Origin: Engraulis encrasicolus
Lineage: Eukaryota > Chordata > Actinopteri > Clupeiformes > Engraulidae
DNA: 64,000 bases
Assembly: GCF_034702125.1 (NCBI RefSeq)
Contig: NC_085878.1
Location: forward strand, 15,710,240-15,774,239
Direction of reading: 5' to 3'
Shown here: positions 35,255-47,072 of the stretch, piece by piece
How the letters are laid out: every line of letters starts with the position of its first letter
Position numbering within the stretch: the first letter of the stretch is position 1
The notes under the pieces: generated by a model
Databases searched by the model: none
What the model was told of the DNA's origin: nothing
What the model saw: the letters and a program-made list of their open reading frames with translations, nothing else
Position numbers and translations under genes: made by a program

Positions 35255-35880
35255 CAAGGGCTGTACAATGAAACTGAAACACCTGTCATTTTAGTGTGGG
35301 AGGTTTCATGGATAAATTGGACCACCCTGGTGGTCAGTCTTCATTAACTGCACATTGCACATTGCACCACAGCACCAGAGCAGAGTGTGAAGGATCAATT
35401 AACAGGGTAAGAGCACAGTTTTGCTCAAAATATTGCAATGCACTCAACATTATGGGTGACATATCAGAATTCAAAAAAGGAGAAATTCTTGGTACACGTG
35501 TTGCTGGTGCATCTTTGACCAAGACCAAGTCTTTGTGATGTATTAGAGCCACGATATCCAAGGTAATATCTGCAAACCGCCAAGAAGGATGAACCACATC
35601 CAACAGGATTAAGCTTAAGTGTGGACGCAAGAGGAAGCTGTCTGAATGGGATGTTTGGGTGACTGTGATGTTTGTGGAGCTCTTGATTGACTGTTCTGGT
35701 GGAAACGGGAAAGTTGAATTGCACATTTAATTCCACCGTGATTTTCCCAGCTGTGGTTTTATGTCTTTTGGATACAGTCAGGGTTAGCACCCAAACATCC
35801 CTTTCAGACAGCTTCCTTATGCATCCACAATCAATTCTGTGCATGCAGCAACTGTTTTGTGAGCTTGAAAAGCCCCACGG
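35255..35880 (+). pseudogene. Tc1/mariner transposase relic with internal inversion
   Basis: A + strand segment runs from the Tc1-type end (GAAACACCTGTCATTTTAGTG, 35275-35297) into a transposase start, giving MGDISEFKKGEILGTRVAGA (from 35451), typical of the first helix-turn-helix of Tc1 transposases. It stops after a small deletion and continues out of frame to about 35663. The following ~200 bp are the next part of the same gene on the minus strand, giving LSERDVWVLTLTVSKRHKTT and VSTRTVNQELHK (second helix-turn-helix). The catalytic DDE domain is absent. The inverted part overlaps the + part by about 30 bp (AGGAAGCTGTCTGAA occurs in both). Dead element. Confidence 0.8.
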
Positions 35881-37250
35881 TGCCACCACGCACCGAGTTG
35901 CACATCTTCTCTGTCACATTGCAAGACATTGCATCAGTGGTTGGGAGGAGGGGGCGGTTTAAAAATAATAATAGTAAAAAAAAAATTAAACCCTGTCGAC
36001 CCATGACCTTTTTTTCTCTTTAGGCCTAGAAAACCTATTGTAGCTTATTCTTGGCTAAAATAATCAAATTTATGTGACATATGCTGTTCCTTATTCATCA
36101 GGGTGGACCGCAGAGCCATTGAGGCCATTGAGACTTCAACATGCATTTTGCAATGTTCTTTGCAATTTCTTAGATGACGCACTGTATACAGAAGATGCTA
36201 TTAGGTTTGATCTATAATATTAAAGTAGAAAAGCTTAATCTCTAGACAGACCAAACACAGTTGTCTGCTTGCAATCTGTGTTGCATTTATTATTTTAAGG
36301 TTGTGAACAGACAAAGTCTGCCAGTCTGCTAGTGCACATCTGAATGTTGTATTATACTGTACAGTGATAAATGTGCCAGCACTACACATAACTTGAAAAC
36401 CAGATATGCTGAAATGTAAGTACAGCAACATCTCTGTTGATTCCCGTAAATTACCCAAATTACCCTAAATCCTGTGCCAAGTTTCCGAATTGAAAATTCC
36501 CCAAATTCTGAGCTATTTATAGAGAGGTGTTTGAGAGGGATTTGTAAATTTACTGTTAGCGAAAGCCATGCCCCCTGTGTGTGTGCGTCTGAACTTAAGA
36601 ACCATACATGTGGCTCGGTTGATGTCCATAGCAGGCAGGTAGGCTACACAGATTGTGCTTCACACTGTTCAATGCTGGAAACAAGCTGTAAGGTGTAACT
36701 TATCAATGGCTATATGATTTCTGTAAGCGGAAATGGGATAGTGTTTGGTATAAACTGGGACATTTCAGGGTCCTGTGTGCGTGTGCGTGCGTGCCTGCCT
36801 TCCTGCGTGCGCACGTGCGTGCATGACTGTGTCCAATATATTGTGATCAGAGAAAAAAGGGATTACGTACCCAGGTAAGGGCCTTCTGCAGTGGAGTGTG
36901 CAACTCTGAACTGAGTACTCTGTGTTATTCTGTGCCACGCAGCACTATTATGATGATGAATCGCTCTTGCATCTTAGTTATTACTAACAGCTACAGGTGT
37001 TGTGCATGCACACACATAGTGAGTCTATCATCCTCGATTGTGCCGCTACCTACTGTAGGTCACTGAATTCTTGAATCCCTGTTGTGCCTCTGGACTGTGC
37101 AGTGCGACTTCAGGAGCCTATGTTGATTGGACTGTGGATCACTATTACTCTGTCACACAGCTGTTCTTTTCATTCAGTATTTAATCTCACATTTATTACA
37201 CATCATAAAATTACTTGCCTTACTTGTGAGAAATATTGCTTCTGTGTGGG
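35881..37250. other. Noncoding, no gene recognised
   Basis: A-rich runs near 35960-35990, a GTGC-rich microsatellite at 36775-36822, and otherwise unique-looking DNA. Confidence 0.4.
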
Positions 37251-37252
37251 GT

Positions 37253-37710
37253 TTTTATTTTATTTTATTTTTTTATTGAACATCTATAGACAGAATTACA
37301 TGTTATGACAGTTGGCATCAGACAGGCACAATAATACTTCAATACAAAAAAGGAAGAAAGTGCAAGGAATGTACAGACACAAGCATACTGTATACGGACA
37401 ACACATATTATTCTCTCCATGCCAATCCACATACCCCTTTTGTTAGCGTTTCTAAACAGTTCGGGCCTAGGTAGGTCATAAATGGCCCCCAGATTTTGTC
37501 AAACTTATAAGGTTCCTCTTTTAAGTAGAAGCTGAGCGCCTCAAGAGGCATGAATTCCAACACCCCATTTATCCACCGTGTTAACTTACATTGGGCGACT
37601 CTTCTGACACCCACTTTAACAGAATACATCTTCTGGCACAGAAGAGCAAAATATTTACAATTGTCAACTTGGTGGCAGAGATATCTGGGTCCATACCACA
37701 TCTTGCTGTA
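37253..37710 (-). pseudogene. 3' end of an L1-clade LINE, 5'-truncated
   Basis: The minus-strand ORF at 37408-37701 (97 residues) contains RWINGVLEFMPLEALSF and FDKIWGPFMTYL. This resembles the C-terminal end of ORF2 in L1/Tx1-clade LINEs (the pattern W-x-P-F-x-x-Y-L preceded by a LE-x-L helix). About 150 bases of 3' UTR and an A-rich tail (seen as T-rich 37253-37276 on +) follow. No RT domain is left, as is usual for truncated insertions. Confidence 0.6.
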
Positions 37711-37880
37711 ACTTACTTGTATAGTGACAATAAATAACTACTTCTTCTAACATTGAGTGCTCTGGCTTTTACACGCCTTGCATCGATTATAATCTTTCCA
37801 TTTTGGGCTTTGGAAAGGTGAAACAACGAGCTGCCTCTTTATGTGGCAGATGCAAGGGCCATGTTTAAGCACATTGTTTC

Positions 37881-38483
37881 GAGTGTGGTGGAAAGTGCGC
37901 ACATCCAGCAAAAAAGCATCAGCAGGTGCCAAATCAAAAAATTGTCACATGTAGGAGCGGGAAAGGGTCTGCACACTGCTTGCAAAAGACTTAATTTATT
38001 AGGAGTAGGGATGCAAATGATCGATTAATTCATTAATCATTAGTTGATAGCCTTATCGATCGACTTACAATTAATTGATAAGCGGCGTTTTCCCCCCGAA
38101 ATCTCAATGTTTCTCTGGGAAAAAAAAACTAAATCTAAACACTTAAATTAAAATTTGAGATAATATACCACATTTCAATTAATTCTATTTAAATTCTTTA
38201 ATCCAAAGGTGATTTTAAATTTTCCCACTATTCACACCCCTCTTCACACACATTCCTCACATGCCCATTTCACCTGGGTCTCTTGTTAGTTGAATTGTCG
38301 ATTAATTGCGATTAATGTTTTTTAATCAATTAATGCATTGATCGATTAAAGTCGATGAATCGTTTGCATCCCTAATTAGGAGCAACGTTTCGATCATAGA
38401 TCAAGAAGATCTATGATTGAAACGTTGCTCCTAATAAATTAAGTCTTTTGCAAGCAGTGTGCAGATCCTTTCCCGCTCCTACA
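37881..38483 (-). mobile_element. Hairpin-headed retroposon, copy G (interrupted by a hAT)
   Basis: A perfect 15-bp direct repeat TAAGCACATTGTTTC flanks it (37866-37880 and 38484-38498). Read on the minus strand, the head GTAGGAGCGGGAAAGGATC...TTAGGAG pairs over about 55 bp with 37953-38005. The centre is itself a hairpin (AACGTTTCGATCATAGATC / GATCTATGATTGAAACGTT around AAGAA, 38385-38426). The tail, about 37881-37950, contains the complement of GGCACCTGC and GGATGTGCGCACTTTCC. A hAT MITE (38006-38374) sits in one arm. It is the clearest copy of this family. Confidence 0.75.
38006..38374. mobile_element. hAT-type MITE (TAGGGATGCAAATGATCGA ends)
   Basis: 369 bp with ends TAGGGATGCAAATGATCGA / TCGTTTGCATCCCTA and a perfect 8-bp target duplication ATTAGGAG at 37998-38005 and 38375-38382. 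Subterminal ATTAAT/GATTAA repeats. It interrupts the arm of copy G. Confidence 0.93.
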
Positions 38484-38498
38484 TAAGCACATTGTTTC

Positions 38499-39023
38499 AC
38501 CATAATTCTGACAGGCTGAAATGGCTAATTTTGACGGAGGTACTTCTATTCGATCCTCCTCAGTTCTGGTTGCTGCGCTTGGATTGGGCGAGGACCTTTT
38601 GAAGGTGTGGTGTTGGTAACAGAAAATTGTACCCAAGCCACAACACTTTTGTCGAGGACTGTAGAGAAGCCAAGCAAGTAAGACGGCCAGGAAATGTGTG
38701 CTCTGGTCAGCCTTATGACATTGAGGAGTGTTTGCCGCGAGGCTTTAACAATGACATTATTTGGCATGATGTTAGGTTGGAGGATGGCAAGTGTAGCTTG
38801 GTTTGCAATGCATCATAGAATTGCAAGCCTAGCCTGTATATTAACTGTCATTGTTCACATGTGCTGGCCTTACATGGATAGCTGTGCTCATCTGGTTTCC
38901 CTTGGATAGTCAGAAGCAAGTTTGGTGGCTGATCCACATACTGTTGTGTCAATAATTGGTTCAAGGCAATCATCTGTTATTTTTCCAAAATGTGCATTTT
39001 TCTTGACACTTGATCTATTGTCC
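38499..39023. other. Noncoding, no feature recognised
   Basis: Short overlapping ORFs only; unique-looking. Confidence 0.35.
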
Positions 39024-39285
39024 AGTGTTTCCTGCAGAATTTCCATTTGTCAAGGTTGTGGGGCGTTAGTCAGCATCAGAGACAAGTCACCATCATCAGT
39101 GGACATGCTGTGCTGTGCTTGAAATATGATAAGGAAACTCTTGAAGGACTATATTTGTTGGTTAAGCAACTTAAGACATTACATTCACAACATGAAATCT
39201 TTATCTTTTCAGGGGACCTAGTTAAGGGTGTTTCTTGTCAAGGTGGCCGCCTTAGCAATAAAGTGCTGGGGGAAACCGTGTTGTC
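39024..39285. mobile_element. hAT-like MITE, weakly bounded
   Basis: CAGTGTTTCCTGCAGAATTT with nearby CAAGGTTGTGGGGCG on the left, facing CAAGGTGGCCGCCTTAGCAA and CTGGGGGAAACC on the right. The CAGTGTTTCC end is a common hAT terminus. No clean 8-bp target duplication was found. Confidence 0.4.
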
Positions 39286-39619
39286 ATGGCGTGTGGGTTT
39301 TTTGTAGTGGCAGAAGTAATGTGGTGCAACCACGGCTAATGTCCCCTTTTCACTTTTGTTTTGAATTAAATGAAGTAGTTGCAAGCTTAAATGTTTCATG
39401 TACAGACAATTGATGATCTCAAGAGTTTAACAATTAAATATACTGGTCTTTTTCACATTCAGGCCTGGCTTTGAATTGAATGTAACATTATGAGAGCGAT
39501 TTTCAGACATTGTCAGTTTTGGGACTAAGGCTCTTGATACATTACTCCATTCTTCCCTTAAATTCAGAGGCTGATCATTTCAAAGACTGTTCATTTCAAA
39601 GCTCTACAAGACACCATAT

Positions 39620-39996
39620 TAGGGATGGCGAAAATTTTAAAATATCTTAACCGGTTACTGAGACTCATTAACCGGTGGTTAACCGGTTAACCGGCAATCT
39701 TAAATTATATAAAGTTTGTGGCCTGATAGGCACAGCACTGAATTTTTTACATTTTATTTTTCACATAAGCCTTTCTTTTTGCCTGCTCAGACAGGACCTG
39801 TCATGTCCAGCCAGTGTCACCAGATGGAAAATGCTGAATTATCGTACCAAAACCTCAAAATTATAGTTTTTGGGGGCTTTTTGGGAGGAAATTATTATTG
39901 CAATTATTATTACCGGTTAACCGGTGGCAGAAAATTTAACCAGTTATCGTTGATCCGGTCAACTATCGGTTTACCGGTTACCGGTTAACATCCCTA
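39620..39996. mobile_element. hAT-like MITE (TAGGGATGGCGA / ACATCCCTA ends)
   Basis: 377 bp with multiple AACCGGTTA / TAACCGGT subterminal repeats at both sides and TAGGGATG/CATCCCTA ends. Flanking 8-mers CACCATAT / CATTATGC match poorly, so the boundary or target duplication has decayed. Confidence 0.65.
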
Positions 39997-40108
39997 CATT
40001 ATGCCATAATATTGTTTTTTAATGTCTTTCTTTTTTTCTTTAAACTCCTCCCTTTGCTTGGACAGTTTTACCACAGGTAACAGTTTGACTGTTTGAGATG
40101 AAAAATAC

Positions 40109-40518
40109 AGTGTTGCACCGATACCGATACCAGTATCGGTGGATCGGTGGATCTGCACTAAAATTGTGGTATCGGTATCGGCGAGTACCAACAATTAAGG
40201 CACCGATACCATTTACAGGTGCTTGTATGACACTTAAACAGCCTTGAAATTAGTTATTTCATAGAGGTATTTAAAAAGTATAAAACGTTTTGCTGGATTC
40301 ACTTTGTATTAGTCTTTTTCCTGTTTCACAAATGTAGGCAGCAGCCTGACAAAAGCCATGCAATGATTTTACATCCAAGTAGTATGCACTACAGACCTTC
40401 ATATACATTTCAAATAGGGTGGTATCGGTATCGGTATGGTATCGGTATCGGCCAATACTGCACAGCAAGGTATCGGGTATCAGTATCGGGGCCAAAAAAT
40501 GGTATCGGTGCAACACTA
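40109..40518. mobile_element. hAT-type MITE (AGTGTTGCACCGATACC ends)
   Basis: 410 bp with ends AGTGTTGCACCGATACC / GGTATCGGTGCAACACTA and a perfect 8-bp target duplication AAAAATAC at 40101-40108 and 40519-40526. ACCGATACC/GGTATCGGT is repeated several times within 90 bp of each end. Confidence 0.9.
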
Positions 40519-40729
40519 AAAAATACCTTCTGTGAATTCATTGAGTATCTGAACGATGATCAAATGGATTATGTTTTTTGCAATTACAGGCCAATGTTTT
40601 GAGCCATTTGAGACTATCTAAAACAAAAGGAATACACCTTGACACATTTCTGACCTTATCAGCGACCCCTAGCAGCAATAATGCTAAACTAAGGGCAGAG
40701 AAGAGTAAATGAGAGGGAGATAAATCAGG

Positions 40730-40960
40730 CGGGTTCTTTTCCGGTATCCACTTTACGTCGGGTGAACGGCCCTTTAGGAGACCTTCGATTAGGAGACCTT
40801 CGGAGTCTTGAGGTTGAGAATAAATGGAGTCCCCTTAGCGCTGTAGATGGCGGTAGCGCACGTCTTGTGCAAACACCACGAAAAGAGAAGAAAGAGGGAC
40901 CATGCCCCCTTAGGAGACTGAATTTTGAGCACACTCGTTTGCATTGGATGGGCGGGTTTT
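40730..40960. repeat. Repeat-like CpG segment (GCGCTGTAGATGGCGGTAGCGC)
   Basis: Contains TAGGAGACCTTCG in tandem (40774, 40790) and the partly self-complementary TAGCGCTGTAGATGGCGG. Resembles dispersed fish repeats, but boundaries are not found. The short ORFs on both strands look like shadows. Confidence 0.35.
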
Positions 40961-41049
40961 ACATATCTTACTCTACTAAAGGATTCTTTGCTAAGGGTGC
41001 ACCTAATGATTTCTTCACTGCAATTCATATCTCTTCTTGATATGTAGTG

Positions 41050-41893
41050 GCTCATTGTATTTCTTGTGTCAGTGACAAGAAAAGGCCAAATATGATTGGA
41101 TGTTTGTTTCTACACAGCTTCTAGTGGGGGTAAATGTGTTTTTGAGCTTCTCCCCCTTTAATTTGTTTAGCAAACTGTCTCTAAGGGCTTTTAATTATCA
41201 GTCTACTTTTATCACTTGTTTTTTTCATACAGTGTAGGGCGGGCAGGTAGCCTAGAAATCTAGACGCCCCAAGCGACTGCACATTGAATTTGCTCCTAAG
41301 GACAGTCTGATACCTTTTTGTCGTTTTGCAAGGCTGAAAGTCGACAAGGGCAATCAAATCGTTCGGAGGATGGGCTACCTAGTGACGACAGAATATCATA
41401 CTACAAATTAGATGGTCTGATAACCAATCAAATGTTGCTTGGGCAGGAGTTACATTTTATGAGAAACATGGCGGCCGTTGGTGCAACTTTCAACATCAAA
41501 ATTTTTTGCTTAATTTAAAGATTCTGAGTGATTATAATTATTGTGCCTGCCACAGATTGATGTAAAAATGCACCATGAACTTATTACAAATAGGTCACGC
41601 CACACATTACCATTGGTCACTCGATGTTTTAAGTTAATCTAGCCGATAAGCTAATGTTAGCATTTTGCAGAACCAGTCACAAGCTATTAGACCACACAAG
41701 GCCGTTAAATGTTATTTAGGATCAAAACATGCGAGTCGTTAACCCATAGACATTGTGTTGTGATATTGACTGGTTTATGTGCAGACAGCCGTCAGCTGTA
41801 TGCGATCTGGCTGTGTCTGGGCTGAAGGGACTGGGAGTCTGAAGCCTGCCTGCTCTGTGTGAATGCGGATGAAAAGTAACAGCTACCCCCCTT
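41050..41893. other. Noncoding, possibly repeat-derived
   Basis: 41255-41275 (TAGCCTAGAAATCTAGACG) has a small palindrome. 41460-41510 contains AACATGGCGGCCG. No ORF with family resemblance. Confidence 0.35.
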
Positions 41894-42778
41894 CAGGGCT
41901 CCAGAGTGCGACCAATTTGGTCGCATATGCGCCCATTTTTTTCAATGGTGCGCCTAAAAAATATTTTTAGGCGCACCGGTGCGACCAGCCATCAGTAGAA
42001 CAAAATCAATTACCAAACAACCGTTTTAATGGGCATACAATTAATAGTCATTCTGCAGTAGTGGCCCATCATCACACAATAAAACTTGTCGATGCGGTCA
42101 TTCCTTCAACTCCGCTGAACTACTGGTTGCTTTCTCCCCCTTCCTCGTTCACAGGCAGCCCGACGTTTCAGAATAGAATGTTCGACTTCGCTCAACTATC
42201 GGAGTTCACATGTGCCAGCGAGTTTTGTGCTCTCAACCAGGCGAGTTTTGCAACGGACGATAGAGTTACAATCACGGTAAACAGCAAAATGACTTGAGGG
42301 TATTTTAAACACGAGAGAGTCACAATCCCGGGAAAAACTAAATGGCTTGAGCGGATATTAAACATTGCCACACAAAAACGCAGACGGGTGCGGATAATTG
42401 CCCGTTTCAGCCGCGTGCAGTGCTGGCCAAACAACAGGTGACGTGCTAGTCTGTCGGGACTTATGTGAGAGTTTTTTGATAGCGACTAGGACAGGCTACA
42501 TACTGCCTATCAGTCGGCAAGGCGTCGTTCATGCACCTCGAGACAGCACGAGAGAGAGAGAGAGAGAGCGAGCGAGCGCACTAGTGTTGTCGTGTCTGTT
42601 CGTAGCGCTTGCTAAGATATAGCCTACCACAATCATTATGCAGAGGGAGAGCGCTCAAAAACGGGGAAATAGACAAAACCCAATTCACCTCGGATTCCAC
42701 TGTAAACATAGGCTAGGCTATTTGTGTCTAATGATTTTAAAAATCATGACATTTTTAGCAGGGCTTGTTAAACAAAAA

Positions 42779-42817
42779 TCTATCCATCCATCTATCCATC
42801 CATCCATCTATCTATCT
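42779..42817. repeat. (ATCC/ATCT)n microsatellite
   Basis: Imperfect CATC/TATC tetranucleotides inside the hAT element. Confidence 0.85.
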
Positions 42818-43079
42818 TAATATTGTAACTCTGTGCTTGTGCTGTAACTCTGTGCTTGTGCCGTGTGCGTAGTCTTATTGCAGAAAAGGCTGGTATGTTG
42901 ATCTTACTAGTCAAACACATACTGACTAAAAGGCTACTAATTTGGTCTTTTCTACCAGCCAAACTGCTTGTAGCCAAGATGTGTTAGTTAGGTAGCCTAC
43001 TGTCATGTCTTTTATAAGGAGCACATTTGGAAGACTAGCCTATAGCACATGAAAGGCTCCAGGTCTTTTAAAATATAGC

Positions 43080-43175
43080 AACAATAATAATAAAATAATA
43101 ATAATAATTATTATTATTATTCAATTATTGTTGCTATTACTATTGCTATTGTTATTATTTTTAATTATTATTTTT
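43080..43175. repeat. (AAT/ATT)n microsatellite
   Basis: AATAATAATA followed by TTATTATTATT, itself able to fold back. Confidence 0.85.
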
Positions 43176-43576
43176 TTAAAGCTGAGGTGCGTGTGTGTAT
43201 GGGGTGGTGAAAACATTTGGGTGCACCTAAATTTTGTGCTGGTGCACCTAAAAAAAATGTTTAGGCGCACCAGTGCAACCAGTGCAAAAAGTTAGTCTGG
43301 AGCCCTGCCCTTGGTATCTCCTGGAACGACTGCCAGCCACGGCCCACGGTTTGCTGTGTGGGGATTTGGTGTGATTGGTTGTTTGCGCCATATTGTGTGG
43401 CTTTGAGTGCAGAGGCAATTTGACAGATCACCGTTTATTCCGGTCACACTGCCAGCGAGCAGTAAGCTTACTAGACCACAGTACAGCTTTTTACCGTAGG
43501 GTTTAGCTCGCTAGGCTAGTGGGCAGCATGAACTTGTAAGGACGTATGGACATTGTAGGCTACCCTTTATTTAGAT

Positions 43577-43957
43577 CAGTGTTTCTCAACCAGGGTGCCG
43601 CACACCCCCCTCAGGGGTGCCGCGGAAACGTGGACAGTATGTGAAACTGACCTAAATAGTGTAATATAATACATATTTGTCTAAATTAATAAATGAACGC
43701 CTAGTCAGTGGAATCTGTCATCCACCTTTTACGCACAATAAAGTAAATATAGGTCGCCCCAGCATGGCCTACACATAGCCTGTTTGAGATAAAGCTGCAT
43801 CTTCGAACATAGGCTAGGTTGTGTGACGTCTCCAAATGTGTTTCTTTTCTAAGCTTCTGTGGTATCAAATGCAATGCCATGTTACGGCTTGTTGGTTTGG
43901 GGCGCTTTGAGATTTTTCACGAATTGAAAGGGTAAAAAAAGGTTGAGAATGGTTGAG
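43577..43957. mobile_element. hAT-type MITE (CAGTGTTTCTCAACC end)
   Basis: 381 bp. Left end CAGTGTTTCTCAACCAGGGTGCCGC, right end AGGTTGAGAATGGTTGAG (eroded). The 8-bp target duplication ATTTAGAT at 43569-43576 and 43958-43965 is perfect. The left end matches a very common vertebrate hAT terminus. Confidence 0.85.
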
Positions 43958-44510
43958 ATTTAGATCATTAAGCTTAAACCTCCAGTAGGCATTGTGTAAT
44001 TTAGTTGTCTAGCCATGTCTGTTCCCTCTGTAACAGACTTTTTTTTGTGTGTGCAATAACTTTTGAGCGGGTAGATGGATTTGCACCAAATTGTGTGAAC
44101 TAACACTATAATTGGTAGATAAACTGACTCAATTTTGGAGCCCAGTGTTTGGCAGACTGGATGGCTTTTTTTTTTTTTGCTTCCATGGTGAGCATTGGAT
44201 GGGTGGATGGCACCAGATCTTGAGTGCTAACACCCTATAATGGCTAAATGAACTGATTTTATTGAATAACCAAAAAAAATCTTGAAAGTCGGCAAAAAAC
44301 ACTGGTCTCCAAAATATATTGTATGATTTGTCATCTGATGGTATGATTTGTAATCTATTGGTAAAATATGGATGAGGGAGGAGAAAAGGGCACAGTGGTG
44401 TGAAGCTATTGCAGGGAGGGGCATTAGAATTGACGCAAGCTTGGATGTTGCGTTCTACCTGTTTTCATTGAAGCCTTTCCTGACTTTTGTCAGTGTTTCT
44501 GGCCTTTTAA

Positions 44511-44862
44511 GGGACCAATTCAGTCAATTTCAATATGCTGTTGTATTACTCACGCTATGCTTCACTTGTCAGTACCCGGTGATGCCACATTTTTCGGCTT
44601 AGCCTTTTCCGAGATATGAGCTATTCTAATGGGGGCAGCGTTTGTTTACATTTTTAAAAAACATTAACATAGTCTACTAACTTTTTGAATGTTTTTGGGA
44701 ATAAGTAAAAAATGTTTTTTTGAAATGTAAACAAACCCCCATTACAATGACCAAGATCTCGGAAAAAACAGAAGAAGAAGAAAAAAACCTCAGGTACTGA
44801 CAAGTCCAGGGTAGTGTGAGCATTACAACTGCATGTTGAAATTGACTGAAGTCCTTTATTGC
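44511..44862. mobile_element. TTAA-flanked foldback MITE
   Basis: TTAA at 44507-44510 and 44863-44866. The outer arms pair TTCAGTCAATTTCAA with TTGAAATTGACTGAA. Middle arms pair CTTGTCAGTACC with GGTACTGACAAG, and inner arms pair GTTTGTTTACATTT with AAATGTAAACAAAC. The ORF at 44654-44896 (-) is a shadow. Confidence 0.75.
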
Positions 44863-44866
44863 TTAA

Positions 44867-47057
44867 AAGTAGCTCTGGTTGAAACATGACACACATGGTT
44901 TACAATTTGTACAGTTGTCAGAAAGCTAGTGGTAGAGCTCATGTGGGGTGAAGTACAGAAAACATGCACTCGAACACTGCAGTGTTTCACGTTTCATTTT
45001 TGTCATGTAATTTTTTACTCTGTGTCCAGAGTAGAATCTTGACTGAGTAGGCACGCTCAAACTCTGGGATACTGTCTTTGGCTGCATGTCCAATAAAAGT
45101 CATCAGATAGAGTAGATATGGTGTCGCTGTCTTGCCATTTCTCTTTATTAGCAAAATGAATGCACCATGTCCAGGTCTACAGTAAACACTGAGGGCGGAT
45201 TCAGGCCAAAACTGTGTAAAATGGACATGGTGCGTTAAATGTCTTCTTTGTAAAGAAAAAAAGCCAGAGTGGGGTCTTTTTACTGTAACTGTTTGCCCTA
45301 GAGGTAGTCAGCTATTGGTTATTGTCAGACCAGAAATCTTGCTTCAAAGAAGTAACTTATTTCCAGAGGACGACAAGGCTCTGGGTATAGTTTTCTTGGC
45401 TAATGGCAAACAAATTGGCCAAACAGTAGGAACAGAAGAGTGCTGCTTTGGGTCAGTTGGTTAAAGAGAAACCAGGCGCTCTTCAGGACAAGACGAGGAA
45501 CAGAAGGAGGCAACTTTTGACAATGTCCAAAATGAGTGATGAAGGCCCAATAGACTCCTTTTTTGAATGGGGTGGGGGTAACGTTTTTAAGTGCTGAACT
45601 GAAAAAAATGGCATTGTGGTTGGTAGAAGTGGGCTGTAAACCTGGATGTGTTGTTGATGGCATGAGGTAGTGGGCTGTGTGGAGTGGTGATACAGTAGGA
45701 TGGCATGGACTGGAAGTGAGATGAGAGCATGGGCAAAGTCTGTGTGCGTGCGTGTGTGTGCGCATGTGCGGTGGGGGGTAGAAGAGAGGGCGAAGTATGT
45801 GAAAGCAGTTTGCATCGGTTCAATTGCAACATCGAGCAGAAACACGGTTGTATTTTTTCCCACATCCTAATTGCCTCTTTTCCCAAAGCGCATCCTTAAC
45901 ATTTTGAGCTCGTTTGTGGAGAATATCTCATTCATTTAGGTTGTGCCTTAATAGAGTTAAATTGCTGTACTTGGTTTGAGACTTGAATACGATTTGGTTT
46001 GACAGTTTAATGCATGATTACTTGAAACTTTGTCTTAAAGTGGTCCCTCACAATGCTGATCTTAATGGTTGCACTGGTGGTTATCTGAAAGTATCGATTT
46101 CTATTCAACAGGGCGTAGCTCACCACTGCCCCTGTTTCATTGATTTGATTCCTATACGGTGCAGAGGTCAGAGAGAGAGGTGTAGAGAGGCTGTGTCAGA
46201 GGTAAATGTACGTTTTGATTGGATGAACTGAGTGAAACTATTGTCATTGTAACCGCTGAGGGGCAACATCAAAATGAGGTTGAAACCCCATCCCTGACAC
46301 CATTATGGAAAAGTTCAATTGATTTTAACATGGGTCTTTTGAATTTGGTCGCAGTTGAATTGAGTATGTTGCAGCACAATGCATGACTCAGCGTTTTTCT
46401 CTAATTACATTTCTCATCTGCTAGTAATAGGCTGTCGTTTTCGTTGCCTACAGTAGAGTGTAATTGATTTATGCCCATGTTATGCTACTAGCCGGCACGC
46501 AGGTTGGGACCATCACGTTGTCATGGTGAATATAGCATGGCAAAGATACCGTTTTGTAATTTGTGTTCACGGAAAGGAAGAGGTGGTTCTAGGATTTGTG
46601 ATGGAATAAATAGTGCTCCATTAATCTCTGTTTATTTATGATCTATTATTTGCAGTGATCAGTGGGTTTTTGTTGTTTTTGCTGATGTATCCTTCCGTGA
46701 CCCTTGTGGCATTATATCCCTTGAGGCATCGAGGCTAAAGCAAAATGTTACCATAGATAAAAGTTAGCCTACATAAAAGTTAATGTTTTAACGGGCAACG
46801 ACACATGCAAAAAAAAACCCAACACAATTGCCTAAGATTTAAAATGGGAAATTTTGTCAAAGAAAACCCTAGGTTGTGCATTTTTCTGCGACTTAAGACT
46901 TAGTTTTGACAGCGAACAAAGTCCAATGCCCCCATGTTAAAAATCTATTATGCGAGTGTGTTTATTTTTTGGCGTTGGTACCAGGGGTGGGTTTTGACCA
47001 CATTTTGGTGATGTCACTTTGTCTATTGCCATGACCATTACAAAAATGCTCCACAAT
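44867..47057. other. Noncoding, no gene recognised
   Basis: Overlapping low-complexity ORFs on the minus strand near 45400-45890 are His/Thr/Ser-rich around a GTGC repeat (45740-45768) and have no family resemblance. ACCATGTCCA (45167) and its complement TGGACATGGT (45223) form a small inverted repeat. Confidence 0.4.
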
Positions 47058-47072
47058 ATGTATGTATTCTTG

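Larger units (their letters stand above)
41894..43307. mobile_element. hAT-type element, 1.4 kb, non-autonomous
   Basis: Ends CAGGGCTCCAGAGTGCGACC / TCTGGAGCCCTG. Subterminal motifs are shared in inverted order on both sides (GGTGCGCCTAAAAA / TTTAGGCGCACCAGTG). The flanks share CCCTT but no exact 8-bp duplication. The interior (about 42060-42700) is CpG-containing with a GA repeat at 42551-42568 and does not encode a readable transposase, so it may be captured host sequence. Confidence 0.75.

Noticed and set aside
39620..39996. Perfect target duplication for this hAT-like element
   Set aside because: Flanking 8-mers agree at only four positions, so only the termini support it.
42061..42297. 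78-codon frame inside the 1.4 kb hAT element
   Set aside because: No similarity to hAT transposases (no BED finger or dimerisation motif) and no other support.
45400..45886. Three overlapping minus-strand frames of 99-126 codons
   Set aside because: Mutually overlapping in different frames, low-complexity His/Thr/Ser composition, and no conserved motif.
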